Shown here one piece after another: positions 24,984 to 34,428 of a stretch of 64,000 nucleotides of DNA; the first letter of the stretch is position 1; each line of letters opens with the position of its first letter. Location: NCBI GenBank assembly GCA_036258555.1, contig DATADL010000250.1, forward strand, positions 1-64,000. Reading direction: 5' to 3'. The translations under genes were made by a program, and so were the position numbers. Source of the stretch: JALZEG01 sp036258555. GTDB lineage: Bacteria; Actinomycetota; CADDZG01; WHSQ01. The notes beneath the pieces were generated by a model. It worked only from the letters and a program-made list of their open reading frames with translations. It did not search any database and had not been told where the DNA came from.

Positions 24984-25802
24984 ATGAAGAGACTCTGCGC
25001 CGTCCTCGCCCTCGCCTGTGTCGCCCTCGCCGGGCTCCCCGGCACCGCCCTCGCCGACCACGACGACGGCATCTACGAGATCCCGACGAGGGACTTCTGG
25101 GACAAGACCAAGCTCACGGTCCTCGTCGTCCCGCCCGAGCACGGCCAGCTCTACAACGCCTACGGCCCCCTCGCCGGCGGGAACCCCGAGGAGGTCACCC
25201 CGTTCGAGAACAGCTACATCCGTGCGATGGAGGACTCGATCGAGGAGTGGCGCAACGGCGTGAGGAAGTTCGGGTCGGCGCTCCTCCGGAAGAAGCTGAA
25301 GTTCCCGACCTACGTCCTCGGCCGCGACGACGTGCCGCCGGAGGTCCTGCAGAACCCCGACATCCTCGTCGTGACCGACGAGAACAAGGGGCCCGTCCTC
25401 GGGTTCGCCTATTACAGCAAGCCGTGCATCGTGAACAACTCGCGCATGTTCACGCGGAGCTTCACCTACGCCGACATGTTCAACGTCATGGGCCAGGAGT
25501 TCGGCCACTGCCTCGGGCTCGGCCACGTCGGCAGCCAGGGCGGCGTCGAGCCGACCTCGTCCCAGAAGCACCCCGAGCACGACGTCATGAACGGGTTCTA
25601 CGCGGACCCGATCGGCGGCGAGGGCGTCCACCTCCACTGCGTGAGCACCCTCGACGTGGCGGCGCTCGACTGGACGTTCAAGAAGGCGTCGGGCAGCGAC
25701 AAGAACAAGACGATCTACATGCTGGTCGACGACTACGAGACCACCTGCGGCGGCGACGGTCGCGTGTCCCCGCAGGACAGGTCGGAGCGCTTCGTCTTCT
25801 AG
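24984..25802 (+). CDS. Secreted metzincin-like protein with altered zinc motif
   Basis: A 272-aa exported protein with a clear signal peptide (LCAVLALACVALAGLPGTALA, cleavage about residue 25). Residues 171-181 read QEFGHCLGLGH where zinc metzincins have HExxHxxGxxH: the first His ligand is Gln (codon CAG 25494-25496), one base from a His codon; Glu172, His175 and His181 remain. HDVMNG near residue 205 fits the Met-turn. The rest, including a long insertion with several Cys, is unassigned. With one ligand missing it may be inactive or bind metal differently. ATG 24984 is chosen for the signal peptide. Confidence 0.8.
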   Translation: MKRLCAVLALACVALAGLPGTALADHDDGIYEIPTRDFWDKTKLTVLVVPPEHGQLYNAYGPLAGGNPEEVTPFENSYIRAMEDSIEEWRNGVRKFGSALLRKKLKFPTYVLGRDDVPPEVLQNPDILVVTDENKGPVLGFAYYSKPCIVNNSRMFTRSFTYADMFNVMGQEFGHCLGLGHVGSQGGVEPTSSQKHPEHDVMNGFYADPIGGEGVHLHCVSTLDVAALDWTFKKASGSDKNKTIYMLVDDYETTCGGDGRVSPQDRSERFVF

Positions 25803-25805
25803 CTC

Positions 25806-27266
25806 TCAGGGGCAGTCGCCGGCGGGCGCCGGCTCGGCGAGCTCGTTCGCGCCGAAGACCACGCCGCGCAGCTGCTGGTCGGCCTCGTACTGCGCGTCGG
25901 CGAGCGGGCGCTCCGGCATCTCCGCCTCACCCCGCAGCACCTCGTATCCCGCCGCGACCGAGTGCTCGTTGATCCCGCCGTACCCGAGCACCGAGTACGC
26001 GTCGGCGGCGGCGGGCATCGTCTTCCAGGCGACCGGCGTCGTCGTGCAGCCCACGCAGAACGGGTTGCCGCCGGGGCCGTACTCCACGTAGTCCGGGGGC
26101 CGCGGCTCCCCTGCCCAATGGACGTCACCGTCGTCGCGGCCCTCCGACGGTAGGCCCTCCGCGGTGTGGAGGAAGACGTCTCTCAGCTCCTCGAGCGTGA
26201 ACGCACCGTCGGCGAGCGGGCCCTTGGCCACGACCCCCTCGCGCCCGCACGCGACGAGGCCGTCGCGCACCCCGGTGAAGTCCGATCGCAGCAGCCGCCG
26301 CGCCTCGGCCACGAGCGCGGCCGCGCCTCCCGCCGCATACGGAGACGCCGCGCTCGTGCAGCACGCGATCGGGTCGGGCCTCATCTCTTCGACCGACCGC
26401 GCGATCGCGGTCATGCCCGCGTACGCGTCGGCGACGACGTGCGGCGGCGACCCCGACCACAACGTCGCCTTCCCGTTGTCGTGGCCGCCGACGAGCACCA
26501 CGCCCGGCGGCGCCGTCGAGAGGAGGTAAGTCGGCGTGGGGGCCGCTCCGGCGAGATACGCCGTCCCGTTGCCCGAGGCCGCGAGCGTCAGCATCTTGGC
26601 CGCGGCGGCGGAGAAGGCCTCGGTGGTCGCGCCCGGGACCGGCGGCGGGACGAGGTTGATCCACGAGTTGGACTGGACGTCGATCCACCCTTGCTCGGCG
26701 GCCCACTCGACGCTGCGAGCACCCAGCCCCTCGATGGCGACGATCCGCGCCGTCGGAGCGAGCGAGCTCGGCGACCCTGCCGCACGCGAGGCGGTCATCG
26801 TGCCGTGCCCGTGGTCGTCCAGGATGTTGTGCTCGGCGCAGTCCTCCTGGAGGTAGGCGGCCGCCGGCGGCACCTGGATGGGCGACTCGCAGCTCGTGCC
26901 GCCGTCGCCGAACGAGATCGCGCCGGCGATCCGGGTCCCCGGGATCCAGTACAGCTTGCCGGGCTTCACCGCCCGCCACACCGCCTCGTCGCGCTCGAAC
27001 GCCTCGTCGTACGGCGCCCCGAGCGTGAGCTTCAGCGCCTCGGCGTCCTCGGGGAACCCCGGGAGGTAGGTCGACGGGTGCCGCCGCGCCAGCGGGGACG
27101 TGTCGCGGAACGCGGGGCTGTAGGGGTTGATCCCCGTGTCGATGAGCGCCACGACGGCCTGCGGCGTGCGGGGGCGTGCGGCGGCCTTCGCGGCCCCCGG
27201 CGCGCCCAGCGCTCCGCCGACGAGAGCGAGGCACAGCGTGGGTGCGGCGACTCGCGAGGTCTTCAC
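25806..27266 (-). CDS. Secreted subtilisin-family (S8) serine protease
   Basis: A 486-aa subtilase with a signal peptide (CLALVGGALGAPGAAKAAA). The triad is visible: Asp43 in VALIDTGIN, His154 in DDHGHGTMTAS and Ser305 in CTSAASPYAAGG, with oxyanion Asn233 in AASGNG. The usual GTSMAAP is CTSAASP here. There is no propeptide of normal length between the signal peptide and the Asp block. Several Cys pairs (CESPI, EDC, ACC, CGRE, CVGC) suggest disulfides. The substrate is unknown. It is convergent with the metzincin-like gene, with 3 bases between stops. Confidence 0.9.
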   Translation of the reverse strand: MKTSRVAAPTLCLALVGGALGAPGAAKAAARPRTPQAVVALIDTGINPYSPAFRDTSPLARRHPSTYLPGFPEDAEALKLTLGAPYDEAFERDEAVWRAVKPGKLYWIPGTRIAGAISFGDGGTSCESPIQVPPAAAYLQEDCAEHNILDDHGHGTMTASRAAGSPSSLAPTARIVAIEGLGARSVEWAAEQGWIDVQSNSWINLVPPPVPGATTEAFSAAAAKMLTLAASGNGTAYLAGAAPTPTYLLSTAPPGVVLVGGHDNGKATLWSGSPPHVVADAYAGMTAIARSVEEMRPDPIACCTSAASPYAAGGAAALVAEARRLLRSDFTGVRDGLVACGREGVVAKGPLADGAFTLEELRDVFLHTAEGLPSEGRDDGDVHWAGEPRPPDYVEYGPGGNPFCVGCTTTPVAWKTMPAAADAYSVLGYGGINEHSVAAGYEVLRGEAEMPERPLADAQYEADQQLRGVVFGANELAEPAPAGDCP

Positions 27267-27308
27267 CCCGGATGTCTTCGGCGCTGGAGGGCCGGGGACC
27301 TTCCGCGG

Positions 27309-27941
27309 CTAGCAGCCGGAGTCGCGCGGCGGCGCCTCGCGGAGCGCCAGCTCCATCGCCCGGGCGAGGCGCAGGAGCTTGAAGCCCTCGAACGACCCGG
27401 AGAGACCGTACGTGCCCGTGTGTCCGTGCGGCCTTACCGGCCACACGAGCAGGCTGGAGCGATCGTAGGTCCACAGGAGCGCGGGCTCCCCCAGCACCTT
27501 CGTCGGGACCGCGGTGTCGCGGCCCCCGCATCCGTCCGGCGACGCGTACCCGTAGTAGATCCACAGGTCGTTGCGCCGGCTGACGAGCCTGAGCGATCCG
27601 ACCATCCGACCGCCCCGGCGTCGCCAGTCGAGATGGCGCGGGTCCGCGAGCCATCCGCGGTAGCTCCTGATCCCCGCGAGCCGGTCGCGCGGGAGGACCA
27701 CCGGGAAGTCGATGCGGCGCGCGAGCCGCTCGACCGCCACGCGGACCGGCACGTAGTGCGGCTCCCGCCAGCCCCGCCGCGGCTCCGGTGTGGGGGCAGG
27801 GGTCTCCTCCGGCGCAGCCGACGCCATCGCGTCCGGGGAGGCCGTCGCCCGCGCCCGGGTCACGTCGGCTCCTCTGCCCGGCGAGCAGCCGGCCAGGAGA
27901 AGGGCCCCCGCGGCGAGCATCGCAATCCGTCGCACGCCCAT
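27309..27941 (-). CDS. Lipoprotein of unknown function
   Basis: A 210-aa lipoprotein: MLAAGALLLAGC is a clear lipobox (Cys about residue 19), followed by a Pro/Ala/Thr linker. The mature domain starts near residue 60 (VRVAVERLARRIDFPVVLP), resembling the 'x-A-x-F-P-V-x-x-P' region often found in secreted Actinomycete lipoproteins, and has an even beta pattern to the C-terminus with one Cys pair. No function recognised. The gene is upstream of, and co-directional with, the subtilase, 42 bases away. Confidence 0.75.
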   Translation of the reverse strand: MGVRRIAMLAAGALLLAGCSPGRGADVTRARATASPDAMASAAPEETPAPTPEPRRGWREPHYVPVRVAVERLARRIDFPVVLPRDRLAGIRSYRGWLADPRHLDWRRRGGRMVGSLRLVSRRNDLWIYYGYASPDGCGGRDTAVPTKVLGEPALLWTYDRSSLLVWPVRPHGHTGTYGLSGSFEGFKLLRLARAMELALREAPPRDSGC

Positions 27942-28022
27942 CAGACGCCGCGACCCGCGCCGGCGTTCTCCCGCAAGGGCGCGAGACTGGCGTCTCGTCG
28001 TCGGACCGAGTGGGGGGTCGCC

Positions 28023-29060
28023 ATGCGGCGTTGGGTCGTAGGGATCGTGCTGTCGTCCGCGTTCGGAGGCCTGTGGGGTCCGCAGGCAACGGCCCTCCAG
28101 CCGCAAGGCGAGATCGCCCAGGACCGTATCGAGTACGGCGAGCTCCCGAGCGTCGCCGTCGCCGCCGCGGGTCGCATGTGGGTGCTCGACCGGTGGGGAG
28201 AGGCGATCGCCGAGATCGACCCCGCGACGAACGAGGTCGTGGGAGAGATCGACCTCGCCGAGCTCGGCCTCCGGAGCGCGTGGGACCTCGTCACCGTACG
28301 CGGCTCGCTGTGGATCTCGGCCGGACGGCACCGGTACGTCGAGCTCGATCCCGCCACGGGCGAGATCGCGTCGGACGTGCGCCGGCGGCGCAGCTCGAGT
28401 GAGCTCCAGGCAGCGCGCGGATCGCTCTGGCTCACGGAGAGCACCAGGCGCAAGGTGTGGTTGGTGCGGATGGACCCGCGCTCCGGCAAGACGGTCGCGC
28501 GCTTCAGGCTCGGCCGGACGAACACGCACGCGGGCAAGGTCGTCGCCTTCGACGGCTCGATATGGGCCCTGCGGGAGCACGGCCGGCACGTCGCCGGCAC
28601 CGGCCCCAGCCCGACGTTCTACGTCACCGCGTCGCTGTGGAGGATCGACCCGCGCTCGAACGAGATCGTCGACAAGATGCCGCTCGGGTCGACGTATACG
28701 CGCGGCCCCGTGAACCCCGTCATCGGCGACATCGCGGTCGCGGACGGCGGGCTGTGGATGTCGCGCGTCCACGAGCGCCGCCTCGTCCTCGTCAACCCGC
28801 GCACGGGCCGCGTCCGCGACGTGCAGCCCGTGGCGGAGTTCCGTCTCCCCTGGGAGATCGAGGTCCTCGGCGAAGACGTCTGGGTGGGCGAGCTGAACGA
28901 GACGCGCATCGCCAGGGTCGAGCCTGCGACCGACGGCCGGACGTTCGTCGACGTCGACGCGCCGACGTCTTACATCGCGGCCGGGTTCGGATCGGTGTGG
29001 GCGCCGGTCGCGTCCGGGCCCGAGCCGCGCGGCGAGGTCGTCCGGCTGACCCCGAGGTAG
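28023..29060 (+). CDS. Secreted beta-propeller protein (Vgb/YncE-like)
   Basis: A 345-aa exported protein (signal peptide with cleavage near ATALQ). Repeated blades of about 45 residues have the pattern GxLWxxxxxxxxVxxIDPxTxxV (for example MWVLDRWGEAIAEIDPATNEV, SLWRIDPRSNEIVDKM, GLWMSRVHERRLVLVNPRTG). This matches virginiamycin-B-lyase-like/YncE propellers, but the lyase's catalytic residues are not identified, so no enzyme activity is claimed. It is divergent from the lipoprotein gene. Confidence 0.82.
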   Translation: MRRWVVGIVLSSAFGGLWGPQATALQPQGEIAQDRIEYGELPSVAVAAAGRMWVLDRWGEAIAEIDPATNEVVGEIDLAELGLRSAWDLVTVRGSLWISAGRHRYVELDPATGEIASDVRRRRSSSELQAARGSLWLTESTRRKVWLVRMDPRSGKTVARFRLGRTNTHAGKVVAFDGSIWALREHGRHVAGTGPSPTFYVTASLWRIDPRSNEIVDKMPLGSTYTRGPVNPVIGDIAVADGGLWMSRVHERRLVLVNPRTGRVRDVQPVAEFRLPWEIEVLGEDVWVGELNETRIARVEPATDGRTFVDVDAPTSYIAAGFGSVWAPVASGPEPRGEVVRLTPR

Positions 29061-29073
29061 TACGCCGGCGGCG

Positions 29074-29283
29074 TCAGGCTTCGACGAGCTCCGGCGAGTA
29101 GCCGGCGCCCGCAACGGCGCGCAGCAGCTCTTCGCCCGAGGTCGTGCCGTCGTGTCGGACGACGAGCGTCTTCGACTCGAGGTCGAGCGCCGCCTCCTTC
29201 ACGCCGCCGACGTTCCCCACGGCGCGTTCGACGGTCTGCTTGCAGTGGCCGCACGTGGCGTCCGGCACCCGTAGGGTCGTCAT
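29074..29283 (-). CDS. copZ: Copper chaperone (heavy-metal-associated domain)
   Basis: A 69-aa single HMA domain with the copper-binding motif ATCGHCKQTVE (CxxC) near residue 11 and the beta-alpha-beta-beta-alpha-beta pattern to its end. It carries Cu(I) in the cytoplasm. It lies 8 bases downstream of csoR in the same operon and opposite the copper ATPase gene, so all three are one copper-response module. Confidence 0.92.
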   Translation of the reverse strand: MTTLRVPDATCGHCKQTVERAVGNVGGVKEAALDLESKTLVVRHDGTTSGEELLRAVAGAGYSPELVEA

Positions 29284-29291
29284 GTCCCCTC

Positions 29292-29561
29292 CTATGACTT
29301 CACGAGCCGCTCGATCGCGGCGGTGGCCTCGCGGACCATGTCCTTGCCTTCCTCGGTCCCTTGCGTCACGCAGTGCCTGATGTGCTGGTCGAGCAATCCG
29401 ACGGCGACCTTCTTCAGCGCATTCGACGCCGCCGTGATCTGCGTGAGTATGTCGATGCAGTACTCGTCCTCGGCGACCATCCGCTGGAGCCCGCGCACCT
29501 GCCCCTCGATCCTCCTCAGACGAGCGAGCACGTCGTCCTTGTCGGCGTAGTAACCCCTCAT
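29292..29561 (-). CDS. csoR: Copper-sensing repressor CsoR
   Basis: An 89-aa all-helical repressor. The Cu(I) ligands are Cys35 (DEYCIDIL), His60 (LDQHIRH) and Cys64 (RHCV), aligning with Cys36, His61 and Cys65 of the Mycobacterium protein. ATG 29561 is chosen since AAGGAG lies seven bases upstream. On binding Cu(I) it releases its operator, turning on itself, copZ and the divergent ATPase. Confidence 0.95.
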   Translation of the reverse strand: MRGYYADKDDVLARLRRIEGQVRGLQRMVAEDEYCIDILTQITAASNALKKVAVGLLDQHIRHCVTQGTEEGKDMVREATAAIERLVKS

Positions 29562-29587
29562 CGGCGAGCTCCTTTCGTGGCGGGGGC

Positions 29588-29625
29588 TTGACACCTATAT
29601 ACCCTAGGGGGGTATGGTTGGTCAA
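29588..29625. promoter_or_regulatory. Divergent copper promoters overlapping a CsoR operator
   Basis: Plus strand: TTGACA (29588-29593), 19-base spacer, TATGGT (29613-29618). Minus strand: TTGACC (29620-29625), 18-base spacer, TATATA (29596-29601). Between and across both lies ATATACCCTAGGGGGGTATGG (29597-29617), a pseudo-palindrome (TACCC...GGGTA) very close to CsoR operators known from Bacillus. One bound repressor would therefore block both directions. Confidence 0.9.
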
Positions 29626-29646
29626 GCCCGCCGAGAGGAGATCGCG

Positions 29647-31704
<2,058 letters not shown>

Positions 31705-31719
<15 letters not shown>

Positions 31720-32136
31720 CCCGCTGGCGTATGCGAGCGCCCTCGGGAGCTCGTCGTGCGCGAGCGCGACTATGCGCGTCGCGCCCTCGATCTCGGCGAG
31801 CGTGTAGACCGCGTGGAAGTCGTAGACGTCGGCCCCGCTCGCGTCCCGCAGCTGCCAGTGGACGACCGCGTGCTCGACCCGCGGCGAGACCTCGATCGAG
31901 CGCGCGGCGAGCATCTGCGCCGTCGTGACGCCGACGTCCCCGTAGAAGGAGACCAGCCGCGCGATCTCCTCGCGCCACTCGTCCGGTCCGGCGATCGACG
32001 ACAGGCCGACCGGCTCGCCGTCGCTCGTCATGTGCAGGGGGAAGCTGAAGTGCCCCGCGACGTCGCCGGGGTCCATCCGCTCGAAGGCGGAGAGGTACGA
32101 CTCGAAGAACGCGGAGGCGCGGGGCGACAGGTCCAC
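31705..32136 (-). CDS. SnoaL/NTF2-like protein
   Basis: A 143-aa NTF2-fold protein starting SPRASAFFESYLSAFERMDP and with later strands HAVVHWQLRDASGADVYDFHAVY and a final TRIVALAHDELPRA. This is the cone-shaped fold of SnoaL-like and nuclear-transport-factor-2-like proteins; ligand or reaction unknown. The GTG start at 32136 has TAGGGT six bases upstream, so the mRNA is probably leaderless. Its end overlaps the copper ATPase gene by 15 bases. Confidence 0.8.
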
Positions 32137-32142
32137 GACGAC

Positions 32143-32148
32143 ACCCTA
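32143..32148 (-). promoter_or_regulatory. Leaderless -10 (TAGGGT) of the NTF2-like gene
   Basis: TAGGGT on the minus strand ends six bases before the GTG start, so transcription would begin at or next to the start codon and leave no room for a ribosome binding site. Confidence 0.6.
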
Positions 32149-32150
32149 CC

Positions 32151-32238
32151 GACCCGCTCTGTTCCCGCGTCCCGCCGAGGCGACCCGCTCTGTTCCCGCG
32201 TCCCGCCGAGGCGACCCGCTTGTCCCCCGCGTCCCGCG
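32151..32238. repeat. 31-bp tandem repeat, two perfect and one decayed copy
   Basis: GACCCGCTCTGTTCCCGCGTCCCGCCGAGGC starts at 32151 and again at 32182, with a third, altered copy at 32213. There are no spacers, so this is a short VNTR, not a CRISPR array. It sits between the NTF2-like promoter and the DUF2339 terminator. Confidence 0.88.
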
Positions 32239-32240
32239 AA

Positions 32241-32266
32241 CGGGCCCCCGCCGGAGCGGGGGCCCG
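32241..32266 (-). terminator. Hairpin terminator of the DUF2339 gene
   Basis: CGGGCCCCCG (32241-32250) and CGGGGGCCCG (32257-32266) form a perfect 10-bp G+C-only stem with a 6-base loop, 25 bases after the DUF2339 stop on the minus strand. Little T follows on that strand. Confidence 0.75.
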
Positions 32267-32290
32267 TCTTGCGGGCGAAGCGCGACTGCG

Positions 32291-33928
32291 CTACGCAGGC
32301 GACCTGTCCTCGACGATCAGGTCCCTGAACCGGTGGTACATCACGGAGCACGCGAGGAAGATGCCCCCGAGCCCGATGAACACGATCGTCCGGTACAGGG
32401 TGTCGAGCATCCAGACGTCGTGCAGCAGGAGCTTGCCGGCCGTCACGCCGAAGACCCCGAGGGCGAGGAAGCGCGCGCCCGCTATGCGCGCGGCGATGCC
32501 GACCGCGAGCAGCACCGCCGCGTAGACGCCCCAGATGCCGTTCAGCGTGAAGTGCAGCGACTGGGACGCGCGTGCGCCGGCGCCGGGGCCGAAGTACGCG
32601 ACGGCCTCGAGGCTTAGCCACAGCAGCGTCATCGTCGACGCGACCACCGCGGCCGCTCCCCCGAGCAGGCGCTCGTCCTCGGAGACGTTCCGCAGGCCGT
32701 ACGAGGCGACGTACAACGACGCGACGTGGACGGCGAACGCGGCCGACTCACGCGAGAGCAGGATCCGCTCCGGGTCGTAGAACCCCGGGTCGGAGAAGAG
32801 CCCGACGAGGTAGACGAGCGAGAGGCCGAGCAGGACGTAGGCCGGGAGCCGCGCCGCCGTGAGCGTCGTGCGATCCGCTACGACGATCATGCAGGCCGCG
32901 AGCGCCGCCCACGCGGCGGGCACCGCGAACGGGTCGATCTGCACGGGGACCCACACGGCGGCGAGCATCGCCGCCGACGCCAGCGCGGCCCCCGCGACGG
33001 GATCGTCGGCGTTGCGGCCGCGGACGATCAGCCCCGCGACGAGGTTTACGCCGGCGGCGACGAGGATCACCGGACCGCGTAGCTCGTCCGAGCTCGCCCA
33101 CGGGATCGTGCCCTCCTCGGTCAGCAACGCCATCGCCGTGAGCACGTAGATCCCGCAGTTGGCGAGCAACAGGAAGAGCTCCGACGCCGCCGACCGCTCG
33201 TTCGAGCCCACCCGGCGCGCGACCGCGAGAGCGGAGAACACGGAGAAGTAGACGGTGGCGTAGGCGAGCACCAGGCCCGTCTGCGGCTCCTCGCCGGAAA
33301 GGTCCGCGAGCATCGACGACGCCGCGCCTCCCAGCAGGAGGAACCCCCACGTCGCGACGAACGCCACGTGGTCGAGGAGGCGCCACCCGCGCACGTAGGC
33401 GAGACCCAGGACGACGCAGTCGAGCACGAGGACGTACCCGAAGAGCGCAGAGGGACGTTCGAAGCCCTCACCGATCAGCAGCGCGTTGCCGAACCCTCCG
33501 ACGGTCGAGAGGACGGCGAGCGCGCGGGAGTCGTATCTGAGCGCGAGATATCCGCCGCCGGCCGCGACGGCCGTGAGCGCGGCGAACGCTTCGAGGCCGC
33601 TGATCAGCTCGTAGAGCTGGAAGGCGCTCCAGATGGTGAGATACAGGAGGGCGACCCCTCCCCCGCTGACCGCTTGCGCGAGGCGCGGCCATCCGCGCGC
33701 CTGCGACCACTCACCCCAGGTCACGAGCGCGAGCCCCGCGGCGATGCCGAGGAGGACCCGCAGGCCCGGGCCGATGATCCCTTCGTCCACGCCGTACTTG
33801 AACCCGAACCCCGCGCCGATCAAGAGCGCGAGCGCGCCGAGGCGCGCGAACCACGCGCCGAGGACGTTCGCCTCGACCTCGGAGTCGTGCGGATCGAACC
33901 TCGGGTCGAGGTCGTGTGTCGCAGCCAT
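32291..33928 (-). CDS. DUF2339 family polytopic membrane protein
   Basis: A 545-aa membrane protein with about 15 hydrophobic segments after a charged N-terminal 20 residues. The DUF2339 start pattern is clear: WFARLGALALLIGAGFGFKY, DEGIIGPGLRVLLGIAAGLA, GEWSQARGW, SGGGVALLYLTIWSAFQLY. Function is unknown in the family. It is a single-gene unit ending at a strong hairpin. The ATG at 33928 leaves the full N-terminal block in place. Confidence 0.88.
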   Translation of the reverse strand: MAATHDLDPRFDPHDSEVEANVLGAWFARLGALALLIGAGFGFKYGVDEGIIGPGLRVLLGIAAGLALVTWGEWSQARGWPRLAQAVSGGGVALLYLTIWSAFQLYELISGLEAFAALTAVAAGGGYLALRYDSRALAVLSTVGGFGNALLIGEGFERPSALFGYVLVLDCVVLGLAYVRGWRLLDHVAFVATWGFLLLGGAASSMLADLSGEEPQTGLVLAYATVYFSVFSALAVARRVGSNERSAASELFLLLANCGIYVLTAMALLTEEGTIPWASSDELRGPVILVAAGVNLVAGLIVRGRNADDPVAGAALASAAMLAAVWVPVQIDPFAVPAAWAALAACMIVVADRTTLTAARLPAYVLLGLSLVYLVGLFSDPGFYDPERILLSRESAAFAVHVASLYVASYGLRNVSEDERLLGGAAAVVASTMTLLWLSLEAVAYFGPGAGARASQSLHFTLNGIWGVYAAVLLAVGIAARIAGARFLALGVFGVTAGKLLLHDVWMLDTLYRTIVFIGLGGIFLACSVMYHRFRDLIVEDRSPA

Positions 33929-34058
33929 CGGTTACCTCCTGTGCCTCAGGGGACGTGTCGTCTCACCTTCGGCGAGGGGGCTGCGACGATCTATCGGACG
34001 TCGTCACCGAATCGGGGGCAGGAACTCCTCAAACCGACCTGGGCACTTCAGGCAAAGA

Positions 34059-34090
34059 AGAAGGCGCAGGGGACATCCCCTGCGCCTTCT
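34059..34090 (-). terminator. Terminator of the small secreted peptide gene
   Basis: A perfect 14-bp stem (AGAAGGCGCAGGGG at 34059-34072 with 34077-34090) and a 4-base loop, 13 bases after the peptide gene's stop on the minus strand. A T-rich tail (TCTTCTTTG) follows on that strand, as in a Rho-independent terminator. Confidence 0.9.
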
Positions 34091-34103
34091 GCACGACCGT
34101 CTG

Positions 34104-34265
34104 CTAGAGGCACTTCCCGGTGAGGTAGCACCACTGGTTCATGACCTCCTGACACGTCTCGGCGAACTTGCCGTGGCAGTTCGCGGAGGCGGGCGAGGCC
34201 GTGATCGTGAGGGCCGCGACGAGACCCACCAGGAGCGTCGCGACGCGCATGCGGTTCCTCTTCAT
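34104..34265 (-). CDS. Small secreted four-cysteine peptide
   Basis: A 53-aa secreted peptide. The N-terminal 28 residues are a Sec signal (basic MKRNRMR, hydrophobic VATLLVGLVAALTITA, cleavage after SPASA). The mature peptide, about 25 residues (NCHGKFAETCQEVMNQWCYL and then TGKCL), has four Cys (30, 38, 46, 52 of the precursor), spaced seven, seven and five residues apart, enough for two disulfides. ATG 34265 has AAGGA upstream. It has its own strong terminator. Function unknown: a toxin, signal or structural peptide are all possible. It is too short for most gene finders. Confidence 0.8.
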   Translation of the reverse strand: MKRNRMRVATLLVGLVAALTITASPASANCHGKFAETCQEVMNQWCYLTGKCL

Positions 34266-34428
34266 GACCGTGTCCTTTCGTCCTTGCCTGCGAGCTCGAC
34301 CGAAGGGGCTTTCTAGGCCGGTAGCCGGTCTCCTTCCCGGCCCCGCCGCTCCCCCGGCGGATCTTTTCGCGTTTGACCGCTGCAGGGCGCGTTGCGATGC
34401 TCGTCTGCTCGCGAGACCAGTGGGAGGG

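Noticed and set aside
28023..29060. Virginiamycin B lyase
   Set aside because: The propeller repeat pattern fits, but I cannot identify the catalytic residues, so only the fold is claimed.
32151..32238. Possible CRISPR array from short repeated units
   Set aside because: The copies are contiguous with no unique spacers, and no cas gene is present.
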